Shown here: positions 15,981-25,331 of the stretch, one piece after another
Position numbering within the stretch: the first letter of the stretch is position 1
How the letters are laid out: every line of letters starts with the position of its first letter
Assembly: GCA_023417935.1 (NCBI GenBank)
Contig: JAEZDY010000023.1
Location: forward strand, 310,001-374,000
Origin: Bacteroidota bacterium
GTDB lineage: Bacteria > Bacteroidota > Bacteroidia > Bacteroidales > Lentimicrobiaceae
DNA: 64,000 bases
Reading direction: 5' to 3'
The notes under the pieces: generated by a model
The model's input: only the letters and a program-made list of their open reading frames with translations
What the model was told of the DNA's origin: nothing
Databases searched by the model: none
Program-made: the position numbers and the translations under genes

Positions 15981-17015
15981 TTATGCTGTTTGTTTTATGG
16001 CTTTGGTTACTTTCTTAATGGAAGTTAAGCCAAAGCGTTTTTGTTTAAATGCATTATTGATCAGAGGAGTAGCAGCGTTCATAATTAGGATAGCAAAGGA
16101 TACACCCTCTGGATAAGCACCCCAGTTTCTAATTGTTATCGTTAGAAGTCCTGCTCCAATTCCAAAAACCAACTGACCTTTGGCTGTCATGGGTGAAGTT
16201 ACCATATCAGTCGCCATAAAAAATACACCTAATAACATTCCACCTGCTAACATACTTATCACAGGGTCGAGGTATTTGTCAGGGTTAAGCCACCATAAAA
16301 TGGCAGAGAATATAAATGCTGTTCCAAGGTAGGAAACTGGAATATGCCAAGTGATAATCCTTTTAGCAAACATAAAAATTGCACCTAACAAAAGAGCTGC
16401 GGCTGATACTTCTCCTAAAGAACCACCTTGGGCCCCAGTAAAGTCATTCATATATCCTGGAAAACCTGATGAAGCAATGATCTCACTTACAGTTTTACCT
16501 GCCATAATACCTTCTTTAAGCATACCAAGTGTGGTTGGTCCACTTATAGCATCAGCCATAATACCGGTGAAACCAGGCATGGGTAATGGCCATGTTGTCA
16601 TCTGAACAGGAAATGAGATTAAAAGAAATACTCTGCCAATCAGCGCGGGATTAAAAGGATTTTTGCCTAATCCTCCAAACGACATCTTTGCAATACCAAT
16701 AGAGACAAGGGCGCCAATGATGATGATAAATGCAGGAAGATTTGAGGGCACATTGAAAGCCAGTAGCACTCCTGTTATTAGTGCTGAACCATCTGTAATA
16801 GTTATCGGACCTTTTAACAGGTACTTCTGAATAAGGTACTCAAACAGTAAACATGCTGATATAGAAATGAAAATCACTCTGGCTGAGTCAATTCCAAAAT
16901 AATAGAATGAAACCAGAATTGCCGGAATCATGGCAATCACCACGCCATACAAGATAGATCTTACATTTTGAGGTGCATGAACGTGTGGAGAACCCGATAC
17001 TGTTAATAAGCTCAT
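15981..17015 (-). CDS. rnfD: Rnf electron transport complex subunit D
   Basis: A 344-residue membrane protein homologous to RnfD/NqrB with about nine or ten membrane helices. The covalent FMN site is SGPTTL (158-163) with Thr161 as the likely acceptor; KNPFNPALIGRVFLL (118-132) and ATDMVTSPMTAKGQ near the C-terminus are also typical. It starts two bases after the rnfC stop and ends one base before rnfG starts, so the three genes are tightly coupled. It is the main ion-translocating membrane subunit together with RnfA and RnfE. Confidence 0.95.
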   Translation of the reverse strand: MSLLTVSGSPHVHAPQNVRSILYGVVIAMIPAILVSFYYFGIDSARVIFISISACLLFEYLIQKYLLKGPITITDGSALITGVLLAFNVPSNLPAFIIIIGALVSIGIAKMSFGGLGKNPFNPALIGRVFLLISFPVQMTTWPLPMPGFTGIMADAISGPTTLGMLKEGIMAGKTVSEIIASSGFPGYMNDFTGAQGGSLGEVSAAALLLGAIFMFAKRIITWHIPVSYLGTAFIFSAILWWLNPDKYLDPVISMLAGGMLLGVFFMATDMVTSPMTAKGQLVFGIGAGLLTITIRNWGAYPEGVSFAILIMNAATPLINNAFKQKRFGLTSIKKVTKAIKQTA

Positions 17016-17016
17016 A

Positions 17017-18348
17017 CTAGTTTTTTATTCTGTTTCTGATGATTGTTCCTACTTTATGTTTTCCTAGCCTGATGAAATCAAGCAATGGACGTCCGGATGG
17101 ACAAGTATACTGGCATGATCCACATTCCATACAATCCATAATATGAGCTTTCTCAGCTTTATCATATAATTCATTGCTACTGTATTGTACCAAACTCACT
17201 GGTTCCAAACCTAATGGACATACTGTAATACAGCGGCTGCACCTAATGCAATTATGCATAGAAACACGGTGACTTTTCTGCTGTGGAAAGATCAGAATAC
17301 CCGATGTTCCTTTCACCACGGGGACATCAAGTGAGGTGAGTGATTTTCCCATCATTGGACCTCCATTAATAATCTTACCTGTATCAGTCGGAAGGCCTCC
17401 TGCTTTTTCTATAAGGTAATTAACTGTTGTACCAATACGGACCAAATAATTGCCTGGATTGACCAGTGATTCGCCTGATACAGTCACAACCCGCTCAAAT
17501 AAGGGTTTGTTCTTCTGAATGGCTTCGTAAATAGCTAATGCTGTACCAACATTAATGACTATACACCCCGTTTCAATTGGCAGTTTTCCTGAGGGAACCT
17601 CTTTACCTGTGATAGCTTTGATTAGCTGTTTTTCACCCCCCTGGGGATATTTCACTTTAAGCGGAACAACATTAATATGTTTATCCTTGTCTGTATACTT
17701 AGTAAGCAGTTCAATGGCGTCGGGTTTATTATTTTCAATGCCAATAAATGATTTATTTACGTTAAGAGCAATCATTAAGATACGTATGCCAATAACTATC
17801 TCCTCACTCCGCTCGAGCATGACCCGGTGATCGGCTGTAAGATAGGGTTCGCATTCAACTCCGTTAATAATAAGAGTTTCTGCCTTTTTTCCGGATGGGA
17901 CTACAAGTTTAATATGGGTAGGGAAAGTGGCTCCACCGAGGCCAACGATACCCAGTTCTTTAATTCTCTCAATAATTTGCTCCCGGGAAAGTTTAATATC
18001 TGAATCGATCTTACTAGTACGGTCGATGGTTTCAATCCATTCATCACCTTCAACATCAATAGTAATTGCAGGTTTTCGATAACCGGAAGAGTCAGTGATA
18101 TCCTCAATCTTTACAACTTTTCCTGATACTGATGAATGTACATTTGAAGAAATAAAAGCTTCGCCTCTCGCAAGTAATTGCCCCGTTTTAACAATTTGAC
18201 CTTTCTCAACTAAAAGTTTAGAAGGTGCACCGAGGCTCTGTGCCAGGGGTATATGTACTCTGGAAGGTATTGGAAGATATTCAATGGATTTATTGGCTGT
18301 TATTTTCTTCTCTTCAGGATGAACTCCGCCAAGTTTAAAAGTTTTCAA
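17017..18348 (-). CDS. rnfC: Rnf electron transport complex subunit C
   Basis: A 443-residue peripheral subunit. It opens with the RnfC-specific FKLGGVHPEEKK, followed by a barrel-sandwich domain, the flavin/NAD-binding NQO1-like 51-kDa region (GLGGATFPTHIKL, about 156-168; INGVECEPYL, about 181-190), an SLBB domain (about 265-330), and two ferredoxin motifs: CIRCSRCITVCP (about 369-380) and CMECGSCQYTCP (about 408-419). It oxidises or reduces NAD(H) on the cytoplasmic side. It lacks the long alanine-rich C-terminal extension of proteobacterial RnfC. The 66-base gap to rnfB is the largest inside the operon. Confidence 0.95.
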   Translation of the reverse strand: MKTFKLGGVHPEEKKITANKSIEYLPIPSRVHIPLAQSLGAPSKLLVEKGQIVKTGQLLARGEAFISSNVHSSVSGKVVKIEDITDSSGYRKPAITIDVEGDEWIETIDRTSKIDSDIKLSREQIIERIKELGIVGLGGATFPTHIKLVVPSGKKAETLIINGVECEPYLTADHRVMLERSEEIVIGIRILMIALNVNKSFIGIENNKPDAIELLTKYTDKDKHINVVPLKVKYPQGGEKQLIKAITGKEVPSGKLPIETGCIVINVGTALAIYEAIQKNKPLFERVVTVSGESLVNPGNYLVRIGTTVNYLIEKAGGLPTDTGKIINGGPMMGKSLTSLDVPVVKGTSGILIFPQQKSHRVSMHNCIRCSRCITVCPLGLEPVSLVQYSSNELYDKAEKAHIMDCMECGSCQYTCPSGRPLLDFIRLGKHKVGTIIRNRIKN

Positions 18349-18414
18349 TTAGCTTATCCTTTAGTTTTTATGTTAATGTTGTGCAAGCTTTCTAAACTAT
18401 AATGATTTAAAATA

Positions 18415-19287
18415 CTATACCGTTAAGGCTGATTCAGGCTTTTCGGTATTATCCGTTCGCTCCTTTCTTGGAGGAAAGTTTAGCTCAATAATAGACCCCC
18501 TGGGGCAAACGGCTACGCATTTTCTGCATAATTTGCATTTATTTGGGTCGATATATGCAAGGTTGTTTGTCATTGTTATTGCATCAAATGAACATTCCTT
18601 AACGCATTTGCCACACCCAATGCATGCAACATTGCAATTCTTTATAGCAAGGGCTCCTTTCTCCATATTCACACATGAGATAAAGATTCTACGATCTTTT
18701 TTTCCTCTTGGTCTTATCTCAATAACTGATCTTGGACATGCTTTTTCACATGCACCGCAAGCAACACATTTTTCGTCTATAACCTCAGGTAGACCTGTTA
18801 TCTTATTAATATTAATTGCATCAAATTGACATGATCTTACACAATCGCCATTGCCGAGACAACTATTAGGACAGCCGGATTCACCAGCAGAAAGATAGTG
18901 TGCAAATGCACATGATTCAGCACCTTCATACAATATCTTTGATGGAGCATTTACATGATTTCCACTGCACCTCACCACTGCTATTTGAGGTTCAATTTCA
19001 GCTGTATGTAGCCCAAGATATGCACCAATTTGGTTCATAATATCGTTTCCACCAACAGGACACTTATGCAAAGACAAGTCACCGGTTTTGACAATTAATT
19101 CAGCAAGTGCTCTGCACCCGGCCACGCCACATCCTCCACAGTTTGCGCCGGGAAGCATATTGTTTACAACTTCAATACAAGGGTCTTCAATAACTTTGAA
19201 TTTCTGTGCAATAAAATAAAGTATAACAGCGGCAATAACACCGAGTGAACTTAATGTAATTACCGCGTATAAAATAGTCTGGTTCAC
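18415..19287 (-). CDS. rnfB: Rnf electron transport complex subunit B (ferredoxin-type)
   Basis: A 290-residue Fe-S protein anchored by an N-terminal helix (about 5-27). Residues C50, C53, C58 and C76 form the characteristic CxxCx4Cx17C [4Fe-4S] domain. Four more cysteine groups follow: CPNSCLGNGDC, CVACGACEKACP, CNVACIGCGKCVKEC and CKLCRKCVAVCP, so five clusters are possible, more than in proteobacterial RnfB. It is the entry point for electrons from soluble ferredoxin. It is the first gene of the rnf operon; a TAATTTTG element lies 37 bases upstream. Confidence 0.95.
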   Translation of the reverse strand: MNQTILYAVITLSSLGVIAAVILYFIAQKFKVIEDPCIEVVNNMLPGANCGGCGVAGCRALAELIVKTGDLSLHKCPVGGNDIMNQIGAYLGLHTAEIEPQIAVVRCSGNHVNAPSKILYEGAESCAFAHYLSAGESGCPNSCLGNGDCVRSCQFDAININKITGLPEVIDEKCVACGACEKACPRSVIEIRPRGKKDRRIFISCVNMEKGALAIKNCNVACIGCGKCVKECSFDAITMTNNLAYIDPNKCKLCRKCVAVCPRGSIIELNFPPRKERTDNTEKPESALTV

Positions 19288-19324
19288 TAGTAAGGAAAAT
19301 TTATAATTACTAAGCTTAACGGAA

Positions 19325-19332
19325 CAAAATTA
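19325..19332 (-). promoter_or_regulatory. -7 promoter element for the rnf operon
   Basis: TAATTTTG on the minus strand, 37 bases before the rnfB ATG, matches TAnnTTTG. The rest of the gap (19333-19574) shows nothing else that I can support. Confidence 0.55.
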
Positions 19333-19574
19333 CGACTATTTGTGAATACTTTCTACAAAAGCATCACAAATCGACACATGTAACTGTTTGAATGTCAACA
19401 GTGTATTGGGCGTTATAAGCTACTGAATTATAGAATTTTAGTATTCTAAGAAGATTTTCCAACTACTTTAGACTCATTATAAATTACACATACAGGAAAT
19501 TTTATGCAAATAACATGTCGTCTTTCACTAATGCAAAGGATATAGTTCGTCGTTATCATACAACTCATTAATAA

Positions 19575-19991
19575 TCACGACAAAGTGAATTTGAAATACT
19601 TTCTCATCTTAGTTCGCAATGCATAAAGCAGTATGTAATATGGAATAAGTATTACTAAGGAAATTAGAGCTGCTATACTCTCAGAAGTAAATTCACTTGC
19701 AATTAGCAGAGTGCCAATCAGTATAATAAATGGAATTATATATCCAAAAATAACAGCCACCCAACCTGATTTAGAAATCATTTGTACGTCGACTATGTCC
19801 CCGGGTTTAACATTATGTCTATTATCATTCTCAACATCTATTATTCTGTCACCTGAGCCCAATGAAGTACAAACGCCTTTGGAATAGCACATGGAACAAG
19901 CACTATCGTTTTGAATCTTTACTTTGAGGTATTTTTCACCTACTACTTCAACAATGCCACTTTTGATTATGCAATCAACTTTATTATCCAT
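19575..19991 (-). CDS. rseC: RseC-like SoxR-reducing/redox regulator membrane protein
   Basis: A 138-residue protein of the RseC/MucC family. The N-terminal domain has the cysteine group C32-x2-C35-x5-C41 followed by NDNRHNVKPGDIVDVQM, the family core; the C-terminal half has two membrane helices (about 76-95 and 98-118). In gammaproteobacteria it assists the Rsx/Rnf-dependent reduction of SoxR; in Bacteroidota it regularly lies beside rnfB, and here it precedes rnfB by 287 bases on the same strand. The separate rnf promoter means the two can be expressed independently. Its partner in this organism is not visible; no SoxR gene is in the window. Confidence 0.85.
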   Translation of the reverse strand: MDNKVDCIIKSGIVEVVGEKYLKVKIQNDSACSMCYSKGVCTSLGSGDRIIDVENDNRHNVKPGDIVDVQMISKSGWVAVIFGYIIPFIILIGTLLIASEFTSESIAALISLVILIPYYILLYALRTKMRKYFKFTLS

Positions 19992-20071
19992 CTTGCCAGG
20001 TTAATACTTTTAGAATAGTTTTCTTTATTATGAGCGGATTACAATATTAGTAGAATGAATAGTTTGATAAG

Positions 20072-20776
20072 TCAAGGTGTTGATAATGATAAAGGGAGTA
20101 TTTTCCCATTCACCCAATTATGCCCATTAACAGCAAAGTGTGCTATGTAATCACCCATAGAGCGACTAGTAACTTGTGCAACATAACCAGGAAAAGCTTC
20201 TTCGAGCATAGTAGTTTGAACACTTCCTAAAGCCAAACAATTAACCGAAACCCCTATAGGATTAAGTTCTAAGGCAAGGCATTCGGTCAGGATGCTTAAC
20301 GCTCCTTTTGAAGAACTGTAAAGTGATAAACCGGGGAATTTCACACTACCCTGATATCCGCCCATGCTACTGATGTTAACTATATGTGCACCTTTGTTAA
20401 ACATAGGTATTAAATGCTGGATAAGAAAGAAGGGACCTTTAAAATTAGTATTAACAACCCTATCAAAATCAAGGCTATTGATCTCGGTGAATGCTTTGTT
20501 AACGATAGTACCGGCATTGTTTATCAGAATATCAACATTGCCAATTTTTTCATTGATAGTTTCAATCAGCTTTACATAATCTCCTGTAATCAGATCAAAA
20601 GGATACACAAACAGGCGATCTTCATTCCGAGGCACTTCATCATAGATACTGTTAAGCTTTACTTCATCCCGTGAGATAAGGAATAAGCTATTTTGTGGAT
20701 CCTTAAGAAGTTCGAGGGCTGTAGTTCTTCCTATGCCACCAGAAGCACCTGTTATAACAATGTTTTTTGCCTGCAT
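20072..20776 (-). CDS. Short-chain dehydrogenase/reductase (SDR)
   Basis: A 234-residue classical SDR. It has the coenzyme loop TGASGGIGR (9-17), NNAG (86-89), catalytic Ser137, and the YxxxK pair Tyr153/Lys157. The cofactor (NAD or NADP) and substrate cannot be assigned from the sequence. The C-terminus is short, typical of SDRs of about 235 residues. It begins 28 bases after hydF ends and is probably co-transcribed with it, although no functional link between the two is known. Confidence 0.88.
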   Translation of the reverse strand: MQAKNIVITGASGGIGRTTALELLKDPQNSLFLISRDEVKLNSIYDEVPRNEDRLFVYPFDLITGDYVKLIETINEKIGNVDILINNAGTIVNKAFTEINSLDFDRVVNTNFKGPFFLIQHLIPMFNKGAHIVNISSMGGYQGSVKFPGLSLYSSSKGALSILTECLALELNPIGVSVNCLALGSVQTTMLEEAFPGYVAQVTSRSMGDYIAHFAVNGHNWVNGKILPLSLSTP

Positions 20777-20804
20777 GTCTATTCTATTAAACCATTAAAA
20801 AAAG

Positions 20805-22007
20805 CTATTGTTGAAATATCCCAACAGCTCTATCATAAATACCATGAATCCATGCAATGGTCATACCATAATTTGTAACAGGTATCCCTGCATCAACTGC
20901 GGCCCTAACCCTGTTCATTACCTGTTTGCGTGTAAGTACACAACCTCCGCATTGAATCAATAAAGAATACTCTTTGATATTATGAGGTAAATTGCCCAGA
21001 CCTGAAACAATGTCAAAGTGCAACTCCCTGGCTGTGTACTTCTTGAGCCAATTAGGTATTTTATGTCGACCAATGTCATCGCAGGTAACATGGTGAGTAC
21101 AAGACTCAAGAATAAGTATCCGATCACCATCATTAAGTTTGTCAAGATAGGGTGTCCCCTTAAGGTAATTTGCGAAATCACCTCTCTGTCTGGCCAGTAA
21201 GATGCTAAAGCTTGTTAGAGAAATATCATCAGGGATTTGGCTTCCAACCTTACCAAATACCTGGCTGTCGGTTATTGCTAAAACAGGGCGGGGATGTGCC
21301 TTGGAGATGAAGTCCTCAACATCTGTTTCCTTACAAATCATGACAATTCCATCATGATCAAGTATATCGCGGATGGCTTGTACCTGTGGAAGAATCATTC
21401 GACCTTGTGGAGCTTCATTGTCAATTGGTGTAATGAGTAAAACTGCATCACCAGGATTGAATAGACCTCCAACTAAGGCATTTGAAGTATATGCCGATTC
21501 TGGCATTAAGACTGCGAGTGCAGCAAGGAGTTGATTATTATCAGTTGAAGAAATTGCACTGAAATCAAGGACTTCACATTGGTATCGGTTTTTTATTACC
21601 TGTGCTGTTCTGGTATCCAATGGCACAAGGTCACTCTTGTTGTGAATAACAATAAAAGGCACATCATGACTAATAAAACTACTAACTAACTTTTCTTCTT
21701 CTGGTCCAAAAATATTACCAGCAATAACCAGTACGGCAAGATCAATTATTTTTAGGATATCGAACGATTTAGCTATTCTTTTTAAGCCTAATTCACCACT
21801 ATCATCAATACCCGCTGTGTCAATTAGAATTGCTGGTCCTATACCAGGAATTTCCATTGATTTTTTAACAGGATCAGTGGTTGTACCAGCTAATGGGGAA
21901 ACAATAGCAGTCTCCTTACCGGCAAGTAAATTAATCAATGAGCTTTTGCCGTTATTACGTCGTCCAAATATACCGATATGCGGTTTGTTTTCTTTTCCTC
22001 TCGACAT
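20805..22007 (-). CDS. hydF: [FeFe]-hydrogenase H-cluster maturation GTPase HydF
   Basis: A 400-residue GTPase-scaffold protein. The N-terminal GTPase domain has the P-loop GRRNNGKS (15-22), GTTTDP and DTAG. The C-terminal Fe-S domain shows C303-T-H305 and C353-G-G-C356, spaced as in the CxHx(46-53)[HQ]CxxC motif that holds HydF's [4Fe-4S] cluster. HydF carries the diiron subcluster to the hydrogenase HydA. I start at ATG 22007; the longer TTG start at 22025 lies inside the TACTTTTG -7 element (22023-22030). HydE, HydG and the hydrogenase are not in the window. It heads an operon with the SDR. Confidence 0.95.
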   Translation of the reverse strand: MSRGKENKPHIGIFGRRNNGKSSLINLLAGKETAIVSPLAGTTTDPVKKSMEIPGIGPAILIDTAGIDDSGELGLKRIAKSFDILKIIDLAVLVIAGNIFGPEEEKLVSSFISHDVPFIVIHNKSDLVPLDTRTAQVIKNRYQCEVLDFSAISSTDNNQLLAALAVLMPESAYTSNALVGGLFNPGDAVLLITPIDNEAPQGRMILPQVQAIRDILDHDGIVMICKETDVEDFISKAHPRPVLAITDSQVFGKVGSQIPDDISLTSFSILLARQRGDFANYLKGTPYLDKLNDGDRILILESCTHHVTCDDIGRHKIPNWLKKYTARELHFDIVSGLGNLPHNIKEYSLLIQCGGCVLTRKQVMNRVRAAVDAGIPVTNYGMTIAWIHGIYDRAVGIFQQ

Positions 22008-22022
22008 ATTTATAATTTCTGT

Positions 22023-22030
22023 CAAAAGTA
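22023..22030 (-). promoter_or_regulatory. -7 promoter element for hydF
   Basis: TACTTTTG on the minus strand, 15 bases before ATG 22007. It decides the start codon, since the upstream TTG lies inside it. Confidence 0.6.
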
Positions 22031-22062
22031 CGATAAAAGGCCTTTTCTAAGGTTCTAATGGC

Positions 22063-22070
22063 TATTTTTG
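22063..22070 (+). promoter_or_regulatory. -7 promoter element for the PhoH-like gene
   Basis: TATTTTTG, 59 bases before ATG 22130, oriented away from hydF. A short frame (ATG 22111) ending just inside the PhoH gene could act as a leader peptide but is probably chance. Confidence 0.5.
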
Positions 22071-22129
22071 TTCTACATTTGAACTACAAAAACTTCCTGA
22101 GGTTAGTATTATGAACTTAATTCATCACT

Positions 22130-23065
22130 ATGAGTGAAAAGATATTTAGTATTGAATCATATAGTCCACTCGATTTGTTTGGGGTGGGCGATCGTAATCT
22201 TAATGCGATAAAAGAATTACTTCCAAAGCTCAAGATAATAGCCCGGGGTGAACACATTAAAGTGATAGGAGACCCACCAGATATTGAATCATTTGAATCA
22301 TTATTCAACCTGATGCTTATACATTATGATCACTTTGGAAAAATAACTGAAAACGACATAAAGCAATTAGCTGAACCAGGAGCTGCTGATATCACTACTA
22401 AAAGTTCACCTGACGTAATTGTGCATGGTCGAAATGGGCAAGTAATTAAGGCTCGATCAGCTAACCAAATCAAGATAGTGGAGAGTATTGAAAAAAACGA
22501 CATGGTTTTTGCAATTGGTCCTGCCGGAACTGGTAAAACTTATACAGCTGTTGCTTTAGCTGTAAGAGCTTTAAAAAATCGCGAGGTTAAGAGGATTATA
22601 CTTACAAGGCCTGCTGTAGAAGCAGGCGAGAATCTTGGATTCCTACCTGGGGACTTGAAGGATAAACTTGACCCTTACATGCAGCCGCTTTATGACGCCT
22701 TGCGTGATATGCTTCCACCACAAAAATTGCTTACATACATTGAGGATGGCACAATAGAAATTGCACCCCTTGCTTTCATGCGAGGAAGAACTCTTAATAA
22801 TGTGTTTGCAATATTAGATGAAGCACAAAATGCAACCAGCAACCAGTTGAAAATGTTCCTGACTAGAATGGGGAGATCTGCAAAGTTCTTTATTACAGGT
22901 GATATTACACAGATTGACTTACCGAAGCATCAAAATTCAGGGTTGATGCATGCAGCCAAAATCCTCTCAAACGTACCAGGAATTGATATTATTCAACTTA
23001 ACGAGACTGATGTTATGCGTCACCAACTGGTGAGTCAGATTATTAAAGCTTACGACAGAGATTAG
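22130..23065 (+). CDS. PhoH-like ATPase
   Basis: A 311-residue PhoH-family P-loop protein. Residues 1-100 hold a small N-terminal domain (KH-like region around IARGEHIKVIG); the ATPase core has Walker A GPAGTGKT (130-137), RPAVEAGENLGFLPG (about 161-175) and Walker B FAILDEAQN (about 225-233), then ITGDITQID. The family is thought to act on RNA (helicase or ribonuclease-like); in E. coli the name came from phosphate-starvation expression, but that link need not apply here. It is monocistronic and convergent with the C10 protease gene. Confidence 0.92.
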   Translation: MSEKIFSIESYSPLDLFGVGDRNLNAIKELLPKLKIIARGEHIKVIGDPPDIESFESLFNLMLIHYDHFGKITENDIKQLAEPGAADITTKSSPDVIVHGRNGQVIKARSANQIKIVESIEKNDMVFAIGPAGTGKTYTAVALAVRALKNREVKRIILTRPAVEAGENLGFLPGDLKDKLDPYMQPLYDALRDMLPPQKLLTYIEDGTIEIAPLAFMRGRTLNNVFAILDEAQNATSNQLKMFLTRMGRSAKFFITGDITQIDLPKHQNSGLMHAAKILSNVPGIDIIQLNETDVMRHQLVSQIIKAYDRD

Positions 23066-23095
23066 CATTGGCTTAAGATAGTCCATAAAAATAAG

Positions 23096-23122
23096 AATCT
23101 GGAATACATGGTATTCCAGATT
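23096..23122. terminator. Convergent hairpin, possible terminator
   Basis: A perfect 12-bp stem (AATCTGGAATAC / GTATTCCAGATT) with a 3-base ATG loop, between the ends of the PhoH-like gene and the first C10 protease. No long T-run follows, so it may terminate weakly or stabilise both 3' ends. Confidence 0.5.
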
Positions 23123-23151
23123 CAACAGATTTTATATATGGAACCTTATTA

Positions 23152-25248
23152 TTAACGGACAATTATTTTTTGAGTTCCGCTTTCTATATCAGAAGTATAT
23201 CTTACAATATAAATGCCAGGTGCCAAATCAGCTATATTTGTATTAATCACTATAGGCTCTGTTGTTGTATCACCTGAGAAAACTTGCCTTGAACGTCCAT
23301 CAGCAGATATAAGATCTATTTTAATTTCCTCAGTTTTTTTTGACCTTAAATCAATTCTTAACCATTCATCTGCAGGATTAGGAGAACAGTATAAGTTAAT
23401 ATTTGGCTTATCAGGTCCACTTAATCCTGTAATTGTGCTTGTATAGCTAATATCCCAGCCCGGTGCACTATTTGAATTATTGGTAACGAACAAAATGTAT
23501 CCTTTTCCAGAAGGAATCACAATATCATTTGGGAGCACATTACCTGAATACTCCCCCAAAAGAGTTTGTGAAATCATATCATACACCTTCACTTTATCAA
23601 ATTCAGGCTCTGTGTCAAATGAATCAAATGATATTGTGATAGTAGCAGCATTATCAGGTTCGATGATATACTTGCAAATGCTACTATTTCGGTATTCTCT
23701 TGGGCCACTTCCATCTGAAAATGAACCTGCCGGATCCGTATAATGAGTAATACCCGGGCAATAATTAACAAGATAACTATTATAATGGGCTTGCCATCCC
23801 TTACCCTGATTACCCAAAGTGGCAAACTCAATGTACAATTTGCCGCTAACAGATGGAATGGCAGCTGGCAAAGTTGTTCCAGTATAGCTTCCAATCAATG
23901 GGAACGAACTATTTTCTCCATCGAAAACATTTAAAACATCACCACTTGCAAGATCGAACTTATCAAAATATAAGGTCAGACCTGAAACAGAATCTTCTGG
24001 TGAAATTAACCATCCACATTCCATTCCTCCAGTATAGTTAGCAACAGGGCCACTACCATCTTCAATTGTGCCATTATGACGATTAAGAACAGTAACACCT
24101 GAGCAATTGTAAGGATAATTATTGTTGTTGGGATAAAAATTTACTATCGCACCTTGGCCCCAGGTAAAGTCGTTCCCACCAGGGTTTAGGTTTGACAGGT
24201 AAAAGTACCCATTATATGAACCGCTCCATCCCCAGTTAAAATGGAAATAATCAGATCCTTGAAATCCATCTACGTTGAATGCATGACCTCCTGAGCCGAA
24301 ACCATGATAATACATAGGCCAACCATTCTCAAGGTTATCCATAAGAAGATCGGCCCAGGCATCTTCTGAATAATCATCCTTGTATACAAGCTGTAGTGAA
24401 GAATTATAGCCAAAGTAATTCCTGAGAGCAGCTGCGGCGTCATCACTGTATGCTCCTGATCCCGAAGGTGAATACATCATATCAACTGCAATACCGGCGT
24501 GATATTGAAGTTCGGCCATTTCATAGTTATATTCTCCCCCAATGTTATAGTTCATTTGGTTGTAGTCGTACGTTGATGCACCATAATCAGCAAACAAATA
24601 TCCGTAATCAGAATAATAGCCATGCGATCCTGTTCCCTGGAGAGGGTATCGCCAGTAATTCATAACCTGCGACATAGCAGTTGCAACGCAACCTGACCAT
24701 ACATGTCCGCCTGGTCCTGCGGGATCTTGTGGACATAATTCATTATATCTGGCACCCTGATCCCAGGTTGTGGTTAGTAAGGGACTAATTGTCCGTGTAT
24801 CTCTGTTAAACCTTTCACCTTCTCCATTTATCAACTCCATCCACTCAAGAGATATTTTTTCAGTAGGTTGAATATTGTTATCTTTTAAATACTCAAGTTG
24901 CATGTAATAAAACTGCATCCATTCATCAACAACTGGGGGAATATTGGCAGTAGGGAAAGAACCGTCAAACGAATAACCTAATATTGGTCTGGATGCATCG
25001 TCGGCAGCAACAATCACAAATCCTCCTTTACTAAAATTTATAACATGAGCCATCGGAACCACATCTTTCACCAAAGAAACTATCTCACTAATTTCTGAGA
25101 TATTGGAATTTTGCTGTGGGTATTGCTGCAACTTAGTTTTATAATAATTGCTAGCCACTTTTGCAGCTATTAATGTATCAACCGGTTTGGCAAAACCGGT
25201 AATTGCAATAATTATTATTGTAAAGCTTATGAGTAGTTTTTGGAACAT
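23152..25248 (-). CDS. Secreted C10 (streptopain-like) cysteine protease with T9SS sorting domain
   Basis: A 698-residue exported protease. Order: signal peptide (about 1-20); an inhibitory propeptide (about 25-140) with FSKGGFVIVAADD; a C10 catalytic domain with Gln164 (TTWDQG), catalytic Cys187 (WSGCVATAMSQ), His322 (GGHAFNVDG) and Trp339/Trp341 (FNWGWSG); two CUB-like beta-sandwich repeats, each opening with DGSGP (about 397-490 and 511-605); and a type IX sorting domain (about 618-698, SPNPADEWL...IVR). It should leave the cell through T9SS and be attached to the surface or released. It likely degrades host or environmental proteins. A close paralogue lies just upstream. Confidence 0.93.
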   Translation of the reverse strand: MFQKLLISFTIIIIAITGFAKPVDTLIAAKVASNYYKTKLQQYPQQNSNISEISEIVSLVKDVVPMAHVINFSKGGFVIVAADDASRPILGYSFDGSFPTANIPPVVDEWMQFYYMQLEYLKDNNIQPTEKISLEWMELINGEGERFNRDTRTISPLLTTTWDQGARYNELCPQDPAGPGGHVWSGCVATAMSQVMNYWRYPLQGTGSHGYYSDYGYLFADYGASTYDYNQMNYNIGGEYNYEMAELQYHAGIAVDMMYSPSGSGAYSDDAAAALRNYFGYNSSLQLVYKDDYSEDAWADLLMDNLENGWPMYYHGFGSGGHAFNVDGFQGSDYFHFNWGWSGSYNGYFYLSNLNPGGNDFTWGQGAIVNFYPNNNNYPYNCSGVTVLNRHNGTIEDGSGPVANYTGGMECGWLISPEDSVSGLTLYFDKFDLASGDVLNVFDGENSSFPLIGSYTGTTLPAAIPSVSGKLYIEFATLGNQGKGWQAHYNSYLVNYCPGITHYTDPAGSFSDGSGPREYRNSSICKYIIEPDNAATITISFDSFDTEPEFDKVKVYDMISQTLLGEYSGNVLPNDIVIPSGKGYILFVTNNSNSAPGWDISYTSTITGLSGPDKPNINLYCSPNPADEWLRIDLRSKKTEEIKIDLISADGRSRQVFSGDTTTEPIVINTNIADLAPGIYIVRYTSDIESGTQKIIVR

Positions 25249-25280
25249 AAGTTAATTCATGATTTGTGATTACTAATCGG

Positions 25281-25308
25281 TAAAAAAAGAGGCTTTCAAC
25301 AGAAAGCC
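25281..25308 (-). terminator. Rho-independent terminator after the upstream C10 protease
   Basis: On the minus strand, GGCTTTC-TGTT-GAAAGCC (25302-25308 pairing with 25291-25297) is followed by TCTTTTTTTA. It lies 24 bases past the stop of the protease at 25332-27449, so the two proteases are likely separate transcripts or linked by partial read-through. Confidence 0.8.
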
Positions 25309-25331
25309 CCTTTAAAGTAATTTTGAATTCA

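Noticed and set aside
22111..22137. Leader peptide ahead of the PhoH-like gene
   Set aside because: An eight-codon frame overlapping the start could be attenuator-like, but there is no repeated codon or alternative hairpin.
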